Positions 4,279-7,548 of a stretch of 7,548 nt of DNA are shown piece by piece. Source of the DNA: Deltaproteobacteria bacterium (lineage in GTDB: Bacteria; Desulfobacterota; DSM-4660; Desulfatiglandales; HGW-15); the NCBI GenBank assembly GCA_019307805.1, contig JAFDIX010000130.1:1-7548 (forward strand), written 5' to 3'. Position 1 is the first letter of the stretch; every line of letters starts with the position of its first letter. Under the pieces are notes generated by a model. It made no database searches. It worked only from the letters and a program-made list of their open reading frames with translations, and was not told the DNA's origin. The position numbers and the translations under genes are program-made.

Positions 4279-5445
4279 TCATGCCCTTTCGGTCCTTCCA
4301 CCCCTGTCAGCCTCAGGCTGATTCATCCCCCATCCCCCCCGAACTCCTTCCTTTGAAAAAACGATCTGCCACAACTGGTTTTGGCGGGCCCGAAAGCTCC
4401 CTGCACACGAAAGTAGATAATAACACCACATCCGGTAGAAAAAGCGGTCATAGGCCTCTTTGATCCTGTCCCAGTTTTGGGTAAAGTTTCGGTACCATGC
4501 CATCAAAGTCCTGTCATAATAATGTCCAAAGCTATGCCAATCTTCGAGTACAAACAGGCCCTCGGATGCCGTGGTGATCTGCTGGGCAGATGGAAGCATG
4601 GAATTGGGGAAAATATACTTATTGATCCATGTATCTGTGTCATGCACCGAGGTATTCGATCCAATTGTGTGAAGCAGAAAAATCCCATTCTGTGAGAGGC
4701 AACGGGCTGCGACCTCCATGTATGTCCGGTAGTTTTTGACCCCGACGTGCTCGAACATCCCCACGGACACGATACGGTCGAAGGTATCATCCAGGTCCCT
4801 GTAGTCCATTAGTTTGATGCGCACGGGAAGTCCTTTACATCGCTCCCTGGCCAACTGCACCTGTTCCTTTGAAACCGTAATCCCCGTTACTTCGACGCCG
4901 TGAGTTGCCGCCGCATACCGGGCAAAACCACCCCACCCGCAACCGATGTCCAGGACCCTCATGCCGGGCTCAAGCCCCATTTTGCTGCAGATGAGATTCA
5001 GTTTACTTTCCTGGGCCTCGTCAAGCGTTGCGGCCTTGTCCCAATACCCGCAAGAGTAGTTCATCCCCTTGTCGAGCATGATAGAAAAAAGGTCATTGCC
5101 GATGTCATAATGGCGCTTGCCGATATCAAAAGCCCTGGACCGCCGCTGTCGGTTCGTGAGCCTGGAGCGGATGACCGCCGGCAGAACTCCCATGGATCTC
5201 TTCGCATGCCTATCCAGCCCGGCATGCAGTGTTTTATCGAAAAACTGATCCAGCGCCTCGCAGTCCCACCAGTCCTCCATGTAGCTCTCACCCAGGCCCA
5301 GAGATCCTCTGCTTATTACCAGACTGTAAAATCCCGGGTTTCGGACCTTGATATCCCAGGGCCGATCCCCGTTGACCCGAACATCGGCACTGGCGAGGAT
5401 TTGCTCTAAGATCTGTTTTTCGCTGTTGCCCTTGATGTGCCCCAT
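4279..5445 (-). CDS. cfa: Cyclopropane-fatty-acyl-phospholipid synthase
   Basis: This 388-aa protein transfers a methylene group from S-adenosylmethionine onto cis double bonds of membrane phospholipid acyl chains. The N-terminal lipid-binding part (about 1-110, SxGxGESYMEDWWDCEALDQFF) precedes the methyltransferase domain with the SAM motif VLDIGCGWGGFA at 164-175. The residues known from E. coli Cfa to hold the catalytic bicarbonate (Cys139, Glu239, His266, Ile268, Tyr317) and Cys354 all recur at a constant offset of seven: Cys132, Glu232, His259, Ile261, Tyr310 and Cys347. Length is close to E. coli (382). The C-terminus after 370 is a glycine- and arginine-rich tail. AAAGG lies five bases before the ATG. 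It follows the thioesterase stump by 14 bases and is probably transcribed with the helicase gene. Confidence 0.97.
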   Translation of the reverse strand: MGHIKGNSEKQILEQILASADVRVNGDRPWDIKVRNPGFYSLVISRGSLGLGESYMEDWWDCEALDQFFDKTLHAGLDRHAKRSMGVLPAVIRSRLTNRQRRSRAFDIGKRHYDIGNDLFSIMLDKGMNYSCGYWDKAATLDEAQESKLNLICSKMGLEPGMRVLDIGCGWGGFARYAAATHGVEVTGITVSKEQVQLARERCKGLPVRIKLMDYRDLDDTFDRIVSVGMFEHVGVKNYRTYMEVAARCLSQNGIFLLHTIGSNTSVHDTDTWINKYIFPNSMLPSAQQITTASEGLFVLEDWHSFGHYYDRTLMAWYRNFTQNWDRIKEAYDRFFYRMWCYYLLSCAGSFRARQNQLWQIVFSKEGVRGGWGMNQPEADRGGRTERA

Positions 5446-5459
5446 GGTATCCTTTGTGT

Positions 5460-5567
5460 TTAGGCCCTCCTCTCCCAGGGTTTGGATATCCCGAGGTTGT
5501 TGGTGTCCGGGGGCAGGACGATCAATGATTTTACTGCCACGGATTCTCTCACGGGTCTCGCTTTCAT
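5460..5567 (-). pseudogene. N-terminal stump of an acyl-CoA thioesterase (hotdog fold), 35 codons
   Basis: The frame encodes 35 residues. Residues 5-26 (PVRESVAVKS, then LIVLPPDTNNLG) resemble the start of YkhA/YciA-type acyl-CoA thioesterases, which read ...ES...xxxxVxPxDTNxLGxxFGG. The similarity stops exactly after NNLG; the next residues (ISKPWERRA) do not match and a TAA follows. The GG motif and catalytic Asp of the family are missing, so the piece cannot be an active enzyme. The ATG overlaps the helicase stop (ATGA) and has GGAGGTGA four bases upstream, so it can still be translated. The most likely history is a deletion fusing the thioesterase start to the cfa leader. A functional leader peptide that happens to resemble the family is the alternative. 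Confidence 0.6.
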
Positions 5568-7423
5568 GAACTCACCTCCCGCTTCATTTTCTCAATAATT
5601 CCAGTTTCCTCGACGTAGGGGATCACCAAACGATATTTGGCTCTGGTCATCGCGACATATATCAGAGAAATAAGCCTTCTTCGGTTTTGAGCCGTGGGGT
5701 GAATGCGGTCCATCCCGATCAGGTACGCGAGATCAAAATCCAGGCCTTTTGAACTGTGGATACTGATAAGGGATACCCGATCCGTGGTTACGTCATACAT
5801 CTCCTTGGATCTCACATCCTGGGAGACCCACGTGGTCGGGATGCCGGCCGAATTCAGCCGATTGAGAATCCGCATGGGGATTGCCCTGTTGTCATAGGCG
5901 AAGCGGTCCAGGCCATAGACCTTGTCATCATATATGATAGCGATCTCTGATCTCTTGTACTCCCGGTCTTTTATGCTTTCTTCCAGATCTCTGATCAGAA
6001 AATCCTCGATACTATCGTTGTCCTGGAATTGGCGAAGTTCCGGCGGTTCACCGCGAAATTCAAAATCATCCGGCAAAAGAGGGAGCTGCTTGCCGGCCCG
6101 TGGTCCCTCACCGATGAATCGCTGTGTGAATTCGAAGATCTGGCGCGTATTTCGGTAAGCCTTTTTGAGATGGTGTGTGCGCCCACTGGCCTTAATCCCG
6201 AGGGACTTCCAGGAGGGCCTTGCCATGTAAAGGTCCTGGTAATTATCGAGGCTGATAACCAGGTCCCCTTCAGGCCGGAGAATGGACAGAAGGAGCCCGA
6301 GCATTTCGGTATTGAAGTCCTGCCCCTCGTCAACCAGTATGGCGTCAAAGGGGCCTATCGATGAATGACCGCTCTGGACCTTTTCCAGGGCCTCCCGGGT
6401 GACCAGTGCATAGTACTCTGAATCTTCATTTTCAAAATGCACGGATTCTTCCAGTACCCCGGAGCAGAGTTCGTAAAAATGGTAAACGTGAATTCCGTTG
6501 TCAGAGGTTCCCAGGCCCTTCTCCTGTATGAGTCGCTTCAGATAGCTGACCAGGGTGATGTTGTAGCACACCAGCAGTATTTGTTTGATTTTAGGCTGGT
6601 ACTTGTAAAGGTGGCTGCAGCGGTGGACCAGTAAAAGAGTCTTTCCACTCCCGGGCGGCCCTTTGATGATCTGGTGACCAGGCTCCATTCGAAGTGCAAG
6701 CCTGGCTTGTGCCTCGTCAAGGGCCTGAACCGACCTCTGAAACTTCGATTTCCCCGATCCGGGCCGAGGGGGCAATGCTATTTTTACCTCCGGCCAGATG
6801 ATGAAACCGAGGGTATCCACCTCCTTTGCTGTGATCCCACTGAAGGGGAATGGTAAGACGGCTGAAATTTTATCATTAAATTTGCGCCCGGATCGGTCAC
6901 GAAGGATTTCCCCGGCCGAATCAAGATCATCCCGAAACAGGGTGCTTTCAGATTCTACGAACCATTTAAATCTGCTTTCGGTATATTCTTTCCGGGATAT
7001 GTTGGGGAAGGCCACCATCCTGCCGATTGGTACCTTCACGTTCCCTGCATGATGGGGATGATCCGAGATAAATTCAGGAAACTCCTGCAACTTGTCTTTG
7101 AGAGCGTTCACATAACCTCTGGCCTGCCTGTCGGGATTCGATTTTTTCAGCTTTTTTCCTGAAGCAAGGATGGTGAATTGATGGGGGTTGTAGGAGATGA
7201 TCTGTTTGGCCGCCCAGTCTTTGACTTCTATGACAAGGAGTCCGAGTCTTTTGCTGAAAAGGATGAAATCAGGTTCTGCACCGGAAGTGCCGATGCTCGG
7301 CTCATACCAGCAGATAAAATCCTTGTGGGGTCTGGCAGCTTCTTTTAAAAAGCGAAAAACCCTCTTCTCACCCTCTGTGGCCTTCTCATAACCCTCAATG
7401 TCGTTAGGATGCATCCTGGCCAT
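5564..7423 (-). CDS. NERD nuclease-related domain / UvrD-type superfamily I helicase
   Basis: This 619-aa protein joins two parts. Residues about 14-135 form a NERD domain of the PD-(D/E)xK nuclease type, with Glu18, Asp52 (AEPDFILF) and Glu66-x-Lys68 (VIEVKDW) all in place. Residues 230-605 form an SF1 helicase: Q motif LDEAQ (235-239), Walker A GPPGSGKT (255-262), Walker B ILVDEGQDF (362-370), motif III with SLDNYQ (391-396), AYRNTRQ (422-428), motif V SIHSSKGLDFD (554-564) and motif VI YVAMTRAK (589-596). All ATPase motifs look intact. It probably unwinds and cuts DNA in the cytoplasm; family members occur in repair and anti-phage contexts, but no partner is present here. AGAAGG lies about eight bases before the ATG at 7423. 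Its stop overlaps the next start. Confidence 0.93.
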   Translation of the reverse strand: MARMHPNDIEGYEKATEGEKRVFRFLKEAARPHKDFICWYEPSIGTSGAEPDFILFSKRLGLLVIEVKDWAAKQIISYNPHQFTILASGKKLKKSNPDRQARGYVNALKDKLQEFPEFISDHPHHAGNVKVPIGRMVAFPNISRKEYTESRFKWFVESESTLFRDDLDSAGEILRDRSGRKFNDKISAVLPFPFSGITAKEVDTLGFIIWPEVKIALPPRPGSGKSKFQRSVQALDEAQARLALRMEPGHQIIKGPPGSGKTLLLVHRCSHLYKYQPKIKQILLVCYNITLVSYLKRLIQEKGLGTSDNGIHVYHFYELCSGVLEESVHFENEDSEYYALVTREALEKVQSGHSSIGPFDAILVDEGQDFNTEMLGLLLSILRPEGDLVISLDNYQDLYMARPSWKSLGIKASGRTHHLKKAYRNTRQIFEFTQRFIGEGPRAGKQLPLLPDDFEFRGEPPELRQFQDNDSIEDFLIRDLEESIKDREYKRSEIAIIYDDKVYGLDRFAYDNRAIPMRILNRLNSAGIPTTWVSQDVRSKEMYDVTTDRVSLISIHSSKGLDFDLAYLIGMDRIHPTAQNRRRLISLIYVAMTRAKYRLVIPYVEETGIIEKMKREVSS

Positions 7424-7548
7424 GATTTGGCCTTCTCTTACAGTTTAAGTCCTTTACCGCGAACCCTTGGCAACGAAGGAGATGGGGTATCCTCGGCTTT
7501 CCCGAAGGGTAAATAAAATGGCAACTTTTCATTCGCTTCATGATGTCA
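7424..7548. other. Leader region upstream of the helicase gene, with a hairpin
   Basis: This 125-bp edge region contains, on the minus strand, CCTTCGG pairing with CCGAGG around GAAAG (about 7490-7507, one bulged base). I tested it against cyclic-di-GMP riboswitch wording because of the GAAAGCC string, and it does not fit. The helicase promoter should lie here or beyond the edge; no convincing -35/-10 pair is visible. Confidence 0.35.
7518..7548 (+). CDS. Possible start of a divergent gene, cut by the right edge
   Basis: A plus-strand ATG at 7518 begins MATFHSLHDV and stays open to the edge, with GAAGGG eight bases upstream. Ten codons are too few to judge. If real, it would be divergently transcribed from the helicase gene. 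The alternative is chance. Confidence 0.2.
   Translation, partial: MATFHSLHDV

Noticed and set aside
4503..4790. 95-codon minus-strand frame inside cfa
   Set aside because: It lies wholly within cfa in another frame; cfa keeps all its catalytic residues, so this is a shadow.
4900..5409. 169-codon plus-strand open frame opposite cfa
   Set aside because: Antisense shadow of a highly conserved enzyme, with no family resemblance.
7490..7507. Possible cyclic-di-GMP riboswitch before the helicase gene, from the GAAAGCC string
   Set aside because: The conserved GGCAAACC and CCGGG segments and the two-helix layout of the class are absent.

Overview
All convincing genes in this 7.5 kb window lie on the minus strand, so transcription runs from high to low coordinates. 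I see no rRNA, tRNA, CRISPR array, integrase or transposase gene. The organism looks like a Gram-negative bacterium, tentatively an anaerobic Desulfobacterota (Deltaproteobacteria) type. The hints are two small FMN nitroreductases, degenerate seven-base tandem repeats between genes, and a REP-like palindrome whose arms read like the common GTCATTCC...GGAATCCAG family. This assignment is a guess from style and not from a marker gene.

Layout in transcription order. (A) 7423-4279: a NERD nuclease-domain plus UvrD-type (superfamily I) helicase, then a 35-codon reading frame that overlaps its stop codon, then cyclopropane-fatty-acid synthase (cfa). The 35-codon frame looks like the N-terminal stump of a hotdog-fold acyl-CoA thioesterase. 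(B) 4278-3897: a 382-bp gene-free stretch with a REP-like element, two GC-rich hairpins and a weak promoter candidate. (C) 3896-1605: a tightly packed probable operon of five genes: a nitroreductase, an unlisted 49-aa single-membrane-span protein, a diacylglycerol/sphingosine-kinase-family lipid kinase (coupled to the 49-aa gene through ATGA), an exported small protein and a 71-aa cytoplasmic protein. (D) 1604-1383: a heptanucleotide tandem array plus a GC-rich dispersed element. (E) 1382-248: an alpha/beta hydrolase of the monoglyceride-lipase-like type and a small two-span membrane protein. (F) 247-90: a second copy of the GC-rich element and a second heptad array. (G) 89-1: the N-terminus of a second nitroreductase, cut by the window edge.

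Several genes point to membrane-lipid metabolism: Cfa methylates unsaturated acyl chains, the DAGK-family enzyme phosphorylates a lipid, the alpha/beta hydrolase may cleave a lipid ester, and the thioesterase stump is from an acyl-CoA enzyme. The link is suggestive only, because these genes are in at least three transcription units. The least-described items are the 49-aa membrane protein coupled to the lipid kinase, the truncated thioesterase between helicase and cfa, and the composite heptad/GC-element repeats. Two gene starts are revised here from ribosome-binding-site placement (3896 and 1820).
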